The notes under the pieces: model-generated
Databases searched by the model: none
What the model saw: the letters and a program-made list of their open reading frames with translations, nothing else
Told to the model about the DNA's origin: nothing
In this document: piece by piece, positions 20,601 to 32,207 of the stretch
Position numbering within the stretch: position 1 is the first letter of the stretch
Layout of the letters: each line of letters starts with the position of its first letter
From: Tricholoma matsutake
Taxonomy: Eukaryota; Basidiomycota; Agaricomycetes; Agaricales; Tricholomataceae
Direction: 5' to 3'
DNA length: 64,000 bases
Assembly: GCA_026075535.2 (NCBI GenBank)
Contig: AP026539.1
Coordinates: 9,052,001 to 9,116,000 of the forward strand
Position numbers and translations under genes: made by a program

Positions 20601-21843
20601 ACCCTTATTCAGATATAGAGACTTTCCAATGCTCCTATCCTCATCAATTGCATCAGCAGAAACAAGTATGACAATCTTGATTGAGTGATTGCTGAGCTCC
20701 ATGTTGCACTGGACCACAATATGACATTTCCTTGCAGCAGCTGTTCAGAGCCCAACCTAGTGACTGTGGTGATGGAAAGGTTTTGCCTGGTCACTTCAGG
20801 GACCCATGTGAGCCTCTTTCACAGGAGTGTATGTATCTTTCATCTAAAATGCTGACTTCCCTCTAACTCACCCATTCTTTTGGATATAGGCACTTGGCTG
20901 ACACATCTGTCCTTGGGTTTAGCTCTAGTGGAGGGAGATATTACTCTCTTGAAGGGGTACTCACTGCACTCTCTGTGGTGCTGGAGGTAATTGCTTTACC
21001 AGAGGATTGATGGGTTTTTCTTATTGCAGCTGCCACATCTGTTCTACTCATTGAATATATGTTTTTGTGATTTGACAGCCAACTCAAGTATAAGTTAGCC
21101 TAAGTATTCTGATACATGAGCCACTTTGTAGCATGTAAGGCAACCAACTCCTTAGGGTCAACCATTGCCAAGCACAACACTTCCTCAATCCAATGCACAA
21201 CCTAGCAATGACTGCAGCCCTACTGTAGTTGTTCTAGGGATGTAGCACAATAGACTTTTGAAACACAAACCTCTGAGTCTTGGCCTTGTCCTTCTGATAC
21301 TTTGCTTGCCACCTGCATTGAATTGCATGTTTATTACTGGAAAAAAAGATAATTCTCTCAGCTTTGGAGTGGGTTCAGAAAAAATCAACATTCCTTTGCT
21401 AATGTTTCTGGCTTTTGGCCCATTTGGAAGTTTGTCTTTCATCAGGAGTATGGTAGAGGTGGGGTTGACCCATGGTTGTAAGGAGTTTCATGGTGGCTCC
21501 ACCTTCATCTGACTTTTACTCACTGCTGGGTATCAGGCTTCACTTTCTTAGCATTATATCTTGCCAGTAACACAGCAATCTCAAATCTGTATCTAATAGG
21601 ACAAATGAGTGAGAACTGAATGTATAACTTGCTAACCTTTGCCTGTCTCGATGACCTTGGGACAGCAAATTAACTGGCCCAATGATTCAAACTGAACATG
21701 AAGAGCATCAGTTCTTCCTCCAGCTTCTCTTCTTGCTCTCCTTGCTGTATCTTTCACCTGTAGCCTCAAAACAGCCCACTCAGGTATGTAGTGACCATGA
21801 CATATGTTCAGCAACTTATAACATAACCGTGATTGCGAGGTCT
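17697..21843. other. Decayed coding DNA, mostly minus strand, unassigned
   Basis: No convincing gene. Short coherent minus-strand frames occur at 19427-19134 (DTIGDDFDVDTLKSMCVGEP, Pro-rich tail), 19270-18914, 21442-21185 (KARNISKGMLIFSEPTP) and 21780-21640 (KDTARRARREAGGR), separated by stops. 20380-20760 contains two diverged repeats of a roughly 240-bp unit (CAACCCAGTGACCATAG... and CAACCTAGTGACTGTGG...). I cannot name the source gene. Confidence 0.4.
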
Positions 21844-22129
21844 TTACACTGCCCCATATGTTCCATGCAGATCCATGTGGAATTACACAGACTCTGCACG
21901 GATCTGCATGGACTCTGCACAGATTTGCAATCCATACAATAAACCATTTTTGCTGTGCAACAGGGTGTGCCAGTCTGCACGGATTGGTGCAGATTAACAC
22001 AGATTCTGCGTATTTTACTCGGATTCCATGGATTTCATCTGTCCGCATCCATGATTGACCAGGTCAGACCAGCAAGGCCAGTCTGCATGCATCCGAGCAG
22101 ACCATTTGAGCTTAGCAAAATAATGTCAT

Positions 22130-22206
22130 GAATGGTGTTTGAACTCGGAGCCTCATGGTTAACTAATAAAGTACAGATGCACATTACCGTTACACTACGC
22201 AGCCAT
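22130..22206 (-). other. tRNA-like module in the 2.1-kb TIR element
   Basis: On the minus strand GCGTAGTGTAACGGTAATG resembles an A box and GAGTTCAAACACC a B box, with about 35 nt between. It sits just inside the subterminal repeats, as at 15923-16000 and 48028-48103, but its sequence is a different tRNA-like type. Confidence 0.5.
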
Positions 22207-22497
22207 TATTGTTTGTAGCCATTGATGCAACTACATATGACTGTTTGGCTTTGTATGACAAAGCACACAGCCACATCATCAACATTGCCAGCTCATCACT
22301 TACCACCACCACCATTGACGACAACCATGCCGCCACCTCACTCCCTCCCTCCTTCCCTCTCTACCACCACCATCTCCACTCTACCCACATCACCTCCACC
22401 CACTCCCAGCCCCATTCCATGGCCACAAAGAGCTGCCAACAAGCCAACCAGAAGCAATGTGGGCCCAAACGACGCAATTGCGTCATTTGGGCCATAG

Positions 22498-23019
22498 GTA
22501 ATTTTTTTTATTTGTTTCTTCTTTTTATCAACTAACTAATTGTTGTCTTTGTTTTTTAGGTTCTAATCTACAGGTAACAACAGATGACAATGTGGGCCCA
22601 AATGATGCAATTGCGTCGTTTGGGCCATAGGTAATTTTTATTTATTCGTTTCTTCTTTTTATCAATTAACTAATTGTTTTCTTTGTTTTTTAGGTTCTAA
22701 TCTACAGGTAACAACTCCATGGCCATGAAGAGCTGCAAACAAGCCAACCAGAAGGCGGGCCCAAATGGCGCAATTGCATCGTTTGGGCTGTAGGTAATTT
22801 TTTTAAATTCATTTCTTCTTTTTCTCAACTAACTAATTGTTTTCTTTGTTTTTTAGGTTCTAATCTACAGGTAACAACTCCATGGCCATAAAGAGCTGCA
22901 AACAAGCCAACCAGAAGGCAGGCCCAAATGGCGCAATTGCGTCGTTTGGGCTGTATGTAATTTTTTTAAATTCATTTCTTCTTTTTCTCAACTAACTAAT
23001 TGTTTTCTTTGTTTTTTAG
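22498..23019 (+). repeat. Four tandem intron-like units
   Basis: Introns at 22498-22559, 22631-22693, 22794-22856 and 22957-23019. Each starts GTAATTTTT, carries AACTAACTAATTG (branch-point type) and ends GTTTTTTAG, followed by the micro-exon GTTCTAATCTACAG and another GTAACAA. Unit spacing is 133, 163 and 163 bp. The exon between them reads GGGCCCAAATGATGCAATTG, or a close variant. Confidence 0.75.
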
Positions 23020-23930
23020 GTTCTAATCTACAGGTAACAATGGACAACAATGCAGGACGATGCAAACCCCCCCAAAACGGATGAAAACAAGCACCAGGGC
23101 CCCACCACAACCACCCATGGCAATGGATGACACACCACCCGCCCCCAGCCCCACGACACCAACGAAATCAACGCCAACCACAGAACGACACACCACCCAC
23201 CATCCACCCCACAAGGACACACCACCCACCTCCAGCCTCGCAAGCCACTGCTCGTGGGGTGGATGGTGGGTGGAATGATGACAAGGGGGATGAGAGACAA
23301 GAGGAAAGGGAGACGAAGGGGGAGGGGGAGGGAGACAACAAGGGAGATGGGACAGGAGACGACAGCACACCACCCGCCCCCAGCCTCACGAGCAACTGCT
23401 CATGGGGTGGATCACGGGTGGAACAATGACGAGGAAGGGGGGTGCATACAGACCAATGGGGAATGGTGAGGGGGGACAAGAGGGGGCCACAAGGGAGGGC
23501 TGACAATGAATGCACCCACCCCTGCTGTCTCGCATGCTAGCAAGACAGTGGGCTATTTATTTTATTCTATAGTCTACTGCCCCCCTCTTTGGCAGGGGGG
23601 CAACTTTTTTTGTATTTAATACTACCAATAAAATGTCCCCCATTGTGGGGCATCCTTGTTTTTTTTTGCCATCAACCCATGCCTCAATTCTTCATTTGGG
23701 TCACCACATGGTTGGAATCTGTGTGGACTTATGTGGACTTATGTGGACTCCATGCAGACTTATGTGGACTCCGCGTGGACTTATGCGGACTTATGCGGAC
23801 TCTGTGTGGACTGGGGTGGAGTCCGTGGCGAAAGGGGTGTAACTTTTCATTTTGGTCACCAGATGGTTGGACTCCACACAGAGTCCGCACAGTCCACACA
23901 GATCCACATGGAACATATGGGGCAGTGTAA

Positions 23931-25479
23931 ATTACTGGTGATTGCCATCTAGATGCATATCAGGGGCATTCTCCAAATGGATGAAATGGCCTTTCTGAAA
24001 TCTCTCCTGCCATACTACAAACAGGCTGAACAACAAGGAGATCTTCATCGCTTTTTTGATATACTTGTGCCAATATGGACCAGTCAAGGAGTACTACCCC
24101 ATCTTTTGCAACAATCCACTCCTCCATGAGTGGGCCATTACTGAAATATGTAAAGTATGCCTTCTGATGATTTTCAAGTATTATGTTCATGTCATTATTT
24201 GTAGACACTTGGATCAAGACTAAAATCACTCACCTACACTGTGGAGTTGCTTCCTTTGGATATGCTTTGGGATGAAGAGGTGACATTGAAGAAAATGGGA
24301 TGAACCTCAATGGTGTATATGTAATTACTACTATCATTATCAATCACCTGCAATGGGCTTACTTTGATATGTCAGGAACCAGTGGACCCAGAGCTGGATT
24401 TTGATGATGATGAGATACACATCTCCAATGCAGGACTCATCACATACATAAATGGTGAGGATCTCAGAACACCATGTGGTCATCCACATCTTATGGGCTA
24501 CTGTATCATTTGTGTTGTAGGAGAGGCAGAGGCTGAGCTGTGACATGTTGCTCATTTAATTGTCAGCTAGACTTAGACCCAAAAACATTTTTCATTGTTG
24601 AATTAAGATGTTGCTGGAAGCACAAGTAAATGACTAAGTAGCAGTGTTCAAAAATGTACCACATCCTCTTCAACTAATCTGGCCATATGGAACCCCCACA
24701 ACACAGCTGAAATGGTGGCCAAGACCCACAATCTGCAGTCAACACCATTTGTTTGCATGGGATGAACCTGGGAATAGTGTTGAGATGCAGCTGAGGAGTA
24801 AAATCAAAACTTATGGCAATGGAGCAAGCTGTCCAGCCCTCCTCAGTTACAATGTGTAGAGGGTGGCCATTACTGTTGGCAAGGAGCACAAGATGGCAAA
24901 TCAACTGCAATATTTCCTATGACAAGTTGTAAATATCAGTGCAGTGATTACATACCCCCATGTTGAAATGCACCTTGATTTCATGTTTCCAGGGTAGACA
25001 GTCCGAAAAGCTGTCAATCAGGAGGAGCTGATGGGAGTGGGAATGGATGACACATAAAACCCAGTGTAAGGATGGGCAGGTTTGATGGATTGGGAGGATC
25101 CATGTTTTGTGGCTCCAATACTCCAAGTGGTGGAAGTGTCGCCATCAGATGCATTATATCATATCATTGGGAGGTCAAACATCATAAACAGTGCACATTG
25201 TTGGCTGGACAATGAGGAAGGGATGGTGGACTCACTAAAGAAGGTGTGGAGGGTTGCTGCAATTCTGTTGAGACAGACATTGTTCAAGTGCTCATGGGGA
25301 CTTTCCATGATATGAAGGTCCTTTGGCTCAAACAGAATCTGCCCACCCCAATACAGCAGCATACATGTGCATTGCATTGAGGGAGGGTTGGAGAATGTCT
25401 GAAATCACAGGGCACTGAGGAGGTTTGCATCTCAGGTGATGTTATCCTGATGGATTTATTTGTCAAAACCATGTGATAG
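23931..25479 (-). pseudogene. Decayed minus-strand gene, unrecognised
   Basis: Coherent minus-strand frames follow one another with stops: 25377-25159 (NNVCLNRIAATLHTFFSEST, LSSQQCALFMMFDLPM), 25126-24917, 24910-24674 (LICHLVLLANSNGHPLH, DFTPQLHLNTIPRFIP), 24530-24340 and 24229-23960 (GVVLLDWSILAQVYQKSDED, FHPFGECP). They read like one long protein gene cut by stops and small introns. Part of it may continue left of the TIR element (21780-21640), which would make that element an insertion in it. I do not recognise the family. Confidence 0.4.
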
Positions 25480-25484
25480 ATGAA

Positions 25485-25713
25485 CCTCTGTAAAAATGGA
25501 AATTTCTGAGAGTCATGTGACCATCAGGTGCAAGTCAACAAAGTCAGGTAAATGTTAAAAAAATGGTCAAAAATGTCAGGTCAAAGTCAGGTCATGCATT
25601 TTTCTGACATGACTTTGACCTGACATTTTGACCAGTTTTTTAACATTTACCTGACTTTGTTGACTTGCACCTAACTATCACGTGACTCTCAGAAATTTCC
25701 TTTTTTACAGAGG
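25485..25713. mobile_element. Foldback element (229 bp), TSD ATGAA
   Basis: Two arms of about 110 bp (CCTCTGTAAAAA inward) are almost perfect reverse complements around a 10-bp loop near 25590-25605. ATGAA flanks both sides (25480-25484, 25714-25718). It lies in the 3' part of the KDZ CxC1 pseudogene; ignoring it restores the frame CFSSSITWF before a TGA. Confidence 0.85.
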
Positions 25714-26397
25714 ATGAACTGAAACACACTGGAATTGCCCATATCAAAGAGATATCAACCTTCCCAGCAACCACATCCATTTCATCAGCTTCATCAGTGT
25801 TGCTGTCAACAAGCATATCATCTAGGATAACAGTTTTGCTCTCCACTATGCCAAACTCAGGAATGGTAAGATCTAGGTCATCATCCAGGTCCAGCTCCAG
25901 GTCAGTCTCTATATGTGCCATTGGCTCAGCAGGAATATTGATGTGAGAATGTTTGCAAAGGGAGAGCACACTCCTGATGGTTTGGGCAGACTTCAAATGA
26001 ACATCAAATTGTGAACTTGATGATGCAAGGACATTTGTCCACTGCAATTTGAGGTTTAGCAGGTGGGTGTGCTTTTGTTGTAAAAGCACAATGAGAGGTC
26101 CATCTGGGCAGGTGTATCAGAGGTTCTGTTTGAGAAGATGAGAAGAGAATGTACTCAATGGTGTTGACAACACAACTTCAAGAGCACTGAGCTCCAGACC
26201 AAACCATCTACACAGGTTGTCAACCTCTATCCCAAGGTGGCATTGTTCCTCCAGGCACTGGTCAAGCTTCAAGATTGCCCAGATACCTTCCCACACATTG
26301 TGATCCTCTAGACACCTTGGCACCTCACCTCAGCAGGTGCAATCCATACGTCTTCCATGAGACTGGAGCTGTCATGCAAGACTGCAAGTTGAGTTGG
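25714..26397 (-). pseudogene. KDZ transposase (CxC1 type), C-terminal segment
   Basis: Minus strand from the LTR edge at 26397: PTQLAVLHDSSSLMEDVWIA, then PRCLEDHNVWEGIWAI, CLEEQCHLGIEVDNLCRWFG, LELSALEVVL, then a Gln/Leu-rich stretch and an acidic tail (DLELDLDDDLDL). This is the end of the KDZ protein whose earlier parts lie at 41159-42569 and 43742-45177; 15 kb of nested retroelements separate them. A frameshift near 26310 and others make it inactive. Confidence 0.82.
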
Positions 26398-26873
26398 TGA
26401 TAGGTCCACCTCATGGCTACAGCTCTGGAGACACCTTCATACATCATGCCACCCTCATATCAAACTCCCATGGCACTGCGAACCCCTACAAATGTCTATG
26501 AACCTCATGAAACCACTCCAAAACAGTTTTGCAGCACTTCGAATGACTTCAAACTACTTCAGACAACTTTGAACAGGTTTGCAGCACTTTGAATACATTT
26601 GGCTGCTGTACACCTATCACACTGACCTTCAGACACATGCAGCACACCCTACACAGGTTAACACATCGCATGTTGGGCACACCAGACATGAGGAGACAAG
26701 ACAGCACACTTTCTAGGACACATTGCAATGTTTTTGACATATCTGTGATTCATTGGAATAACAGGACAAAGGGCTTTGATATATTATGACTTTGCATGTT
26801 TTCTTACCTGTCATTTCTCATTTACTTTGTGATTTGGACACCTTTTTCACTGCCTTATATTCAGCCTCATGTT
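26398..26873 (+). mobile_element. Gypsy 2/4-family LTR, left fragment, inserted in the KDZ gene
   Basis: Starts TGATAGGTCCACC exactly where the KDZ frame stops and ends at ATGTT, the target duplication of gypsy 1. The LTR resumes at 40884 with a second ATGTT and continues to about 41158, where it is truncated against KDZ coding sequence. Confidence 0.85.
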
Positions 26874-27274
26874 TGTTAGGGCAACACCCACTATCTGCTA
26901 GCTAAGACCATGTGGGTTCTCTCTACAAGAAGGGAGTGGGATGCGCACACGTGATGGGGGAATTGATGGTTTTGATGTGAGGGATTATTTATAGATGAGT
27001 TGGTTGAGAAAGGCATTTCACACCACAAGTGTAGGTGGAATACCTAAGAGAACACAACTGGGGTCCCCTAGGTGTGTATTTTAGGTTTATATACTATGTT
27101 ACATATATTGTACATTGTTGGTACCAATGCACTTGTACATGCACGTACATAGTAATGCATGTGAAATAAAATTCTCATGCTATCAAAGTGTAGCGTAATT
27201 TGGTGTAAGGTAGTGTAATTTGACATAATAAAATAAAATGAAATTTTATTAAGTAATGGGGCTGTTTCCTAACA
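26874..27274 (-). repeat. Gypsy 1 3' LTR (401 bp)
   Basis: TGTTAGGGCAACACCC...GGGGCTGTTTCCTAACA on the plus strand. Preceded, in element orientation, by the polypurine tract at 27275-27287. It contains the same AGAACACAACT and TATATA region as the 5' LTR. Confidence 0.9.
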
Positions 27275-27399
27275 TTACCCCCCTTTTATGCCTCGACTTC
27301 CAGGTGAGAAAATATTGTATCTGTCCCCTCTGTGAAATTTTGGTAAGGCCAGAATTTCATCCCCTCATACACCATTCTTGCAATGTGATGCAGAGCATT

Positions 27400-28977
27400 T
27401 GGATTATGTTTAAAGAATTGGGCAATCATGTTATGCGCTCATTTACAATTCTCTTCAGGTTCCCATGAATTATTTTTGTCGGTATAGTTCTTCCACTTTA
27501 TTAAGAACTCCAATTTATTCCATCAAAGATGTGAGTCTAGAATTTCTTCAACTATATATTCTGGAGCACCTTCTACTATTATTGGAGGTTGTGGAGTGGT
27601 TTGTTGACCAGGAATAGTGGGTGGGTGGTAGGGGCATAGGTGGGAAATGTTAATCTCAGGATCAATTTTGAATGATTGAGGTAATTTTAGCACTACCGCA
27701 TTAAGCGAAATTACTTTAGAGATCATGTATGGGCCAACTTGTTTCTCTGTAAGTTTCCTAGAAGGTTGTGGAATATTTAGGTCCTTGGTATTTAGCCATA
27801 CCAAGTCACCAACATTGTACTCTGGAGTGAGAGCTTGAGCATGATCTGCATGTCGCATCATATCATCATGTGCTTTCATCAATGCCACCTCCACTTCTTC
27901 CTGTACCTTTTACATCTTAGATACAAAGTCTTCTACCAATTGTACCTTAACTTCCCTTCAGGGTTCTATTCCCATGCAGGGATGATACCCATAATCAGCG
28001 AAGAAGGGTGACATGCAAGTAGCCAAATGGAATTTGTTATTGTGGGAAAATTCAGCAATTGCCAACCATTCAGGCCAGTCAGTTTGTCAGTAGTTGACAA
28101 ACATACATAGGTACTGCTCCAACTCCTGATTCATTCTCTCTGTCTGCCCATCAGTTTGCGGGTGATATGCCATAAATAATTTAGTTTGAATCCCCAATAT
28201 GTTGTTTAATTCTCGCATAAACACAGAAGCGAATTGTGGTCTGCAATCAGAGATAATGGTATCAGGTAATCCATGTAACTGCCATACCTGATTTAGATAG
28301 AGGCATGCCAAGCCCAATGATGAGGTTTCTGTAATATGGACCTCCTTTGTGAAGTGGTCACATACTACAAATATTGCATCGTACCCTTGAGCCTCAGGTA
28401 ATCCAGTGATAGAATCCACAGATATATCTCGCCATGGTGCTTTAGGTATAGGGTTTGGCATTAATTTCCCTGCAGGTTTCTCTGGAAATTTCTTCCCCCT
28501 CATGCACATATCACATCCATCCACATACCCCAACACATATTTAGAAATTCCAGGCCACCAATAATTTCTCATTACTAATTCCAACATCTTCCACCCTTCT
28601 GGGTGTCCAGCAGTCAGCATATTATGATGTAATCAAATAATCTCCCTTCGCAAATCCTGATCCTTCAGTACATACACCTTTCCTCAGAACAATACCAACC
28701 CTTGCTGCTCAACCCATTCATCTCCTTTAATATTACCCTTCTTTTCCTTCAGAGCTTTCATGGCTTCCACTACTTCCTTGTCCATTTCTGAACATTGTCT
28801 AATTTTAGACAACATTTCTGCTTCTGAGTCATCTATTAATAGATGCCCTTGATGCATAGCGCAAATGCAAAAGTATTTGGGTTTGAGTAAGGTAACACTC
28901 TTATTGTCCTCCTCCACCCCCCTTTTATGATCAATATGTCTGGATAATGCATCTGCTTTCCTCATTAAGCTTCCCGC
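27400..28977 (-). pseudogene. Gypsy 1 pol: RNase H end, integrase, chromodomain
   Basis: Minus strand. 28977-28684: AGSLMRKADALSRHIDH, the end of RNase H, then the linker. 28620-28087: integrase with zinc-binding part (GHPEGWKML ... YWWPG ... CDMCMRGKK) and catalytic stretches VDSITGLPE, IISDCRPQFAS and YHPQTDGQTERMNQELE (Asp, Asp and Glu present). 27894-27523: the SH3-like C-terminal part (YNVGDLVWLNTKDL). Beyond a TGA at 27525 the chromodomain goes on (LEFLIKWKNYTDKNNSWEPE, to about 27410). Several stops and frame changes, including TGA for Arg. The RT side is cut by the gypsy 2 LTR at 28978. Confidence 0.85.
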
Positions 28978-29968
28978 TGATAGGTCCACATTGTGCTTCA
29001 AGCTCTGGGAACACTTTAACATGCTCCAATGCATCCACAACTCCACTCCAAATTGCTACAAATGTGTATGAACCTCTATGAGCCCTGCAAAACATCTATG
29101 AACCACACAAAACTACTCTGAAACTATTTTGTGGCACTTCAAATGACTTTGCAGCACCTCAAATACCTTTGGCCACCATATACCTATTGCACTGCCCATC
29201 AGACACATGCAGCACACCTTGCACAAGTTAGCATGTTGCATATTGAGCACCACTGGACACAAGGAGATATGACAACACACTTTTAGGACACAATTGCGGT
29301 GTTTTGACATTTTGATGATATATTGGATCAATAGGACAAGTACCTTTGATATATTGTGACTCTACATGTTTCCCTTCTCATTATTTCTCATTTGATTTCT
29401 GATTTGGAAAGTTCTTTATTGTTTTATATCTTGCCTCATGTAGTCCTCATGTTCTATTTCCTTTTTAAGTACTATCTCTTCAAAACATATATAGCCTTGT
29501 ACTAGCTACCTAGAACAACAGGAAAGAGATCATCTTCACCTCTCATATATTGTCGGACTTAAGAGTTCAAAACTTGAGTCCAAATCTTTTGTCTTAGGGC
29601 TAAGTGCTGCAAATCATTGTGAACTTCTTTGAACTTTGTATTAAACATCTCAAAACTATCGCACATTGTCACCATCATCTATCTTCTCTATCATACATTA
29701 TTATCATCCTTCACCCTTGTCATTTGACATTGCCCTTATTTTCCTAACCTCTCAAAACTACTTTGAATCATTGCAAACTTCTTTGAACATCTTAGCAGAT
29801 CACTTTGCATCACTTTGCATCACTTTGTACAGCTTTGCACCTCATTTGCCAACATTTGGTTTATTGCAGTGATATTTAGTACCACCTCTCAACCTTCCTC
29901 TAACTCATGTTATACCATCTGAGACCTATTTGTGTGTTTTGTTTGGGTTTCCAGGTCAAGTATCATCA
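28978..29968 (+). mobile_element. Gypsy 2 5' LTR (991 bp), inserted in gypsy 1 pol
   Basis: TGATAGGTCCACATTGTG...TATCATCA. It is followed by TTTTTGGAGCCCACTGC, a reasonable primer-binding site, and then gag. The element runs in the plus direction, opposite to its gypsy 1 host. Confidence 0.85.
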
Positions 29969-30401
29969 TTTTTGGAGCCCACTGCAAGGGGATTCTAAAT
30001 CATTTCATCACCTAAACCATCTTGAATTCCTTCGCTTAGGCCAACTGCAGCTAGAAACCTTCATATTAAAACTCGCCAAGCCTTCAACCCTCCCAAATAT
30101 CTGGGAGATATCTTGATTCCAGTAGCCAAACAATCCACCCACCATCGTCTGTTTCCATCTCCTACTACTCCACTTTCTATCCAACCACCACCTCCATCTC
30201 CTCTTCGACTACCTCTGACTCTGAAACCTCTTCCATCTATCACTCAAGTCTTAACCCCAACTTCAAAAGTATTCATGGCTGCAAACATGACTACCATGCC
30301 TGTGCATGGCCATTCCACTGCTCTGAAATTTGACCCCACTCAGCCTTGAGAACTTTGTAGGTATTTTAATGAGCTCAAATTGCTTTTTTCAGCATGCAAT
30401 G
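29969..30401 (+). pseudogene. Gypsy 2 gag, 5' part
   Basis: After the presumed primer-binding site an untranslated or weakly coding leader leads to an ATG at 30274 (MAANMTTMPVHGHS), then LKFDPTQP, a TGA at 30348 where the family has Arg, and ELCRYFNELKLLFSACN up to the gypsy 3 target duplication. This is the start of a capsid domain. It resumes at 38789 (VTDSEEMKKH). Removing gypsy 3 and one CAATG joins the frame exactly. Confidence 0.8.
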
Positions 30402-31136
30402 TGTAAGTCTGGCCCCACAGACTCACAACATTACGACAAGTTAATTTACCTATGCCACCGTTACACACTTCCATGGCGCCAGCACACCACACACATTGCC
30501 GACACAACCACCCTTGCTGCCAACACAACCACCCTCGCCACCAACACACCACCCTCGCTGCCAACACAGCCACTGGCGATAGCACAGCCACCTACAGTGC
30601 ATAAACAACTCACCAACACCAGATATACCAATGTCTGTGTTACAGTGAGTTATGGCCACCCTACACCACCAATGCACTCCCATGGCACCAGCACAGCCAC
30701 ACACATTGCCGACACAATCACCCTCGCTGCTGGCACAGCCACTGGTGAATATGACAACAACACACCAGTGACATACATCCTGGCAATGGCACCACACATT
30801 CTTATTACCCTTCTATCCACATCCAGTAGTGCCGACATTACCCTATTGATGTGGTACCTTCCCAATATGTGACTATGCCCGATGTGGCCTTCCTAAATCA
30901 CACATGACACCTGATGCAGCCTTTTACTTACACGGTTGATCTTTTTACATATATTACTTACATCTTTATTTCCTTACCTTCATTCCTACTTCCATGCAAT
31001 GAAGGTATAGTAATTCCTTATCCCCTTATTTTTTGTAGTGGCTTATGGTTCCTACTTCCATGCAACAAAGATAATTTGATCCTGTCTTTTAGTAAACCTA
31101 AGTCTAGTGTAGGCTGCCAAACTTGGCATCCTTCCA
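30402..31136 (+). repeat. Gypsy 3 5' LTR
   Basis: 735 bp, with a local tandem expansion of CCAACACAACCACCCTCGCT-like units compared with the 3' copy (38155-38783, 629 bp). Confidence 0.9.
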
Positions 31137-31227
31137 CTTTTTTTTTTGATGCCGACAAATTTCTTCACCTACTGAACCAACCCTGTCTCAGCAACCTTCC
31201 ACCCTCATCCCACTCCTCACCAGGAGC

Positions 31228-32207
31228 ATGAGAAGAAGTTTACAGGATTCTGGCCAACCAGCCAAATATGAGACACTACCAACCACACGACGAAAGTGCC
31301 GGCACATCCACCGATCACCACCACCATCACCACCAAACACTGATACTGACTCATCCACTGATGAAAGAACACCAACCATCACAATTGACCATCCCAACTA
31401 CCAGGCCACACCACCTGCTGCTCAAGCCAAAATGTCACCCTCCACACAACCCCTCGCCAAAGTGAAGGTCACAAAGATGAAGGAATGCCCAATGCTCACC
31501 GCTAGCAAAATCACCCCTCTCATCATGCAACTGTGGACCCTCGCATGCAAACACTACAAGAAGCACAGTGGGAAGACAGATGATGAAATTGTCAGCTACA
31601 TCGCTGAGGGCATGTTTGAACCTTGCCTTGTGGCATGGTACCAAGCCGACCAAACTCAGATTGATGCCATCTCCCTGGATGGATACCTTGGAGAGCTCTC
31701 CCAACTCGTCCTGGAGAAGAACTGGGCCCATGACATCCTTGAAACCATCCTCTCCTCATCACAAGGTGACCAGGTCTTCATTGACTGGAAAATTGAGATT
31801 GAGAACCTGAATGCCATCCTCACCACTTCTGCACTGGCCAAGGCCCTGACCAAGGCCAAACTCAAAAACCAACTCCAATCCAACCTCTGCCCTGACTTGA
31901 GACTCAACATCAGTCTCGAGTCTGTCCTGGCCACTGAACTTGCCCCCTGGGCCCTCAAGGTAAAGGAACGTGATGACTGCATGCATGCAGAAGATGCACA
32001 CACCCCAAAACTCATTGATGCCACTACCGCTGCATGTGCCACATGCCGCAGTGAGAAGAAAGACCTACTTTCTTGACTTGCTGACCTGCCGGTGAAGGGA
32101 AACTCTCCCACTTCCAGCCCCAGCAAAACAAAACAGGTTGAGAAGAAGTGCCTCCCTGCCCTCACACTTGAAGAATGGGCAATCCTCGAAAAACACGCTG
32201 GTGGAGA
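31228..32207 (+). pseudogene. Gypsy 3 gag
   Basis: ATG at 31228. Low-complexity His/Pro/Thr head, then a capsid-like part (KITPLIMQLWTLACKHYKKH, SYIAEGMFEP, DGYLGELSQLVLEKNW, KLKNQLQSNLCPDLRLN) and a conserved tail. A TGA at 32074 (LLS*LADLPVKGN) sits where Arg is expected and the same frame goes on to the LTR element at 32208. The zinc knuckle follows at 34373. Confidence 0.82.

Larger units (their letters stand above)
21844..23930. mobile_element. 2.1-kb non-autonomous TIR element (TTACACT family)
   Basis: TTACACTGCCCCATATGTTC at 21844 is mirrored by GAACATATGGGGCAGTGTAA ending at 23930. Subterminal units here are CATGTGGA/GGACTTATGT type, different from the CCGG type of the 6.2-kb element. 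Contents from left: subterminal repeats, tRNA-like module (minus), a start-codon exon (MATKSCQQANQKQ), four tandem intron-like units, Asn/Thr/Pro-rich sequence, GAGCAACTGCTC hairpins (23235, 23390) and a long C/G hairpin near 23580-23605. The 8-mers CGAGGTCT and ATTACTGG outside the ends do not match, so there is no visible target duplication. Confidence 0.78.

Noticed and set aside
22498..23019. Regularly spaced repeats that could suggest a CRISPR-like array
   Set aside because: Units of 133-163 bp with intron signals in a eukaryotic transposon; no 25-40-bp repeat with unique spacers and no cas genes.
23577..23605. GC-rich hairpin followed by T-run that looks like a Rho-independent terminator
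   Set aside because: The setting is a fungal nuclear transposon; bacterial-type terminators do not apply and similar hairpins occur in tandem arrays here.
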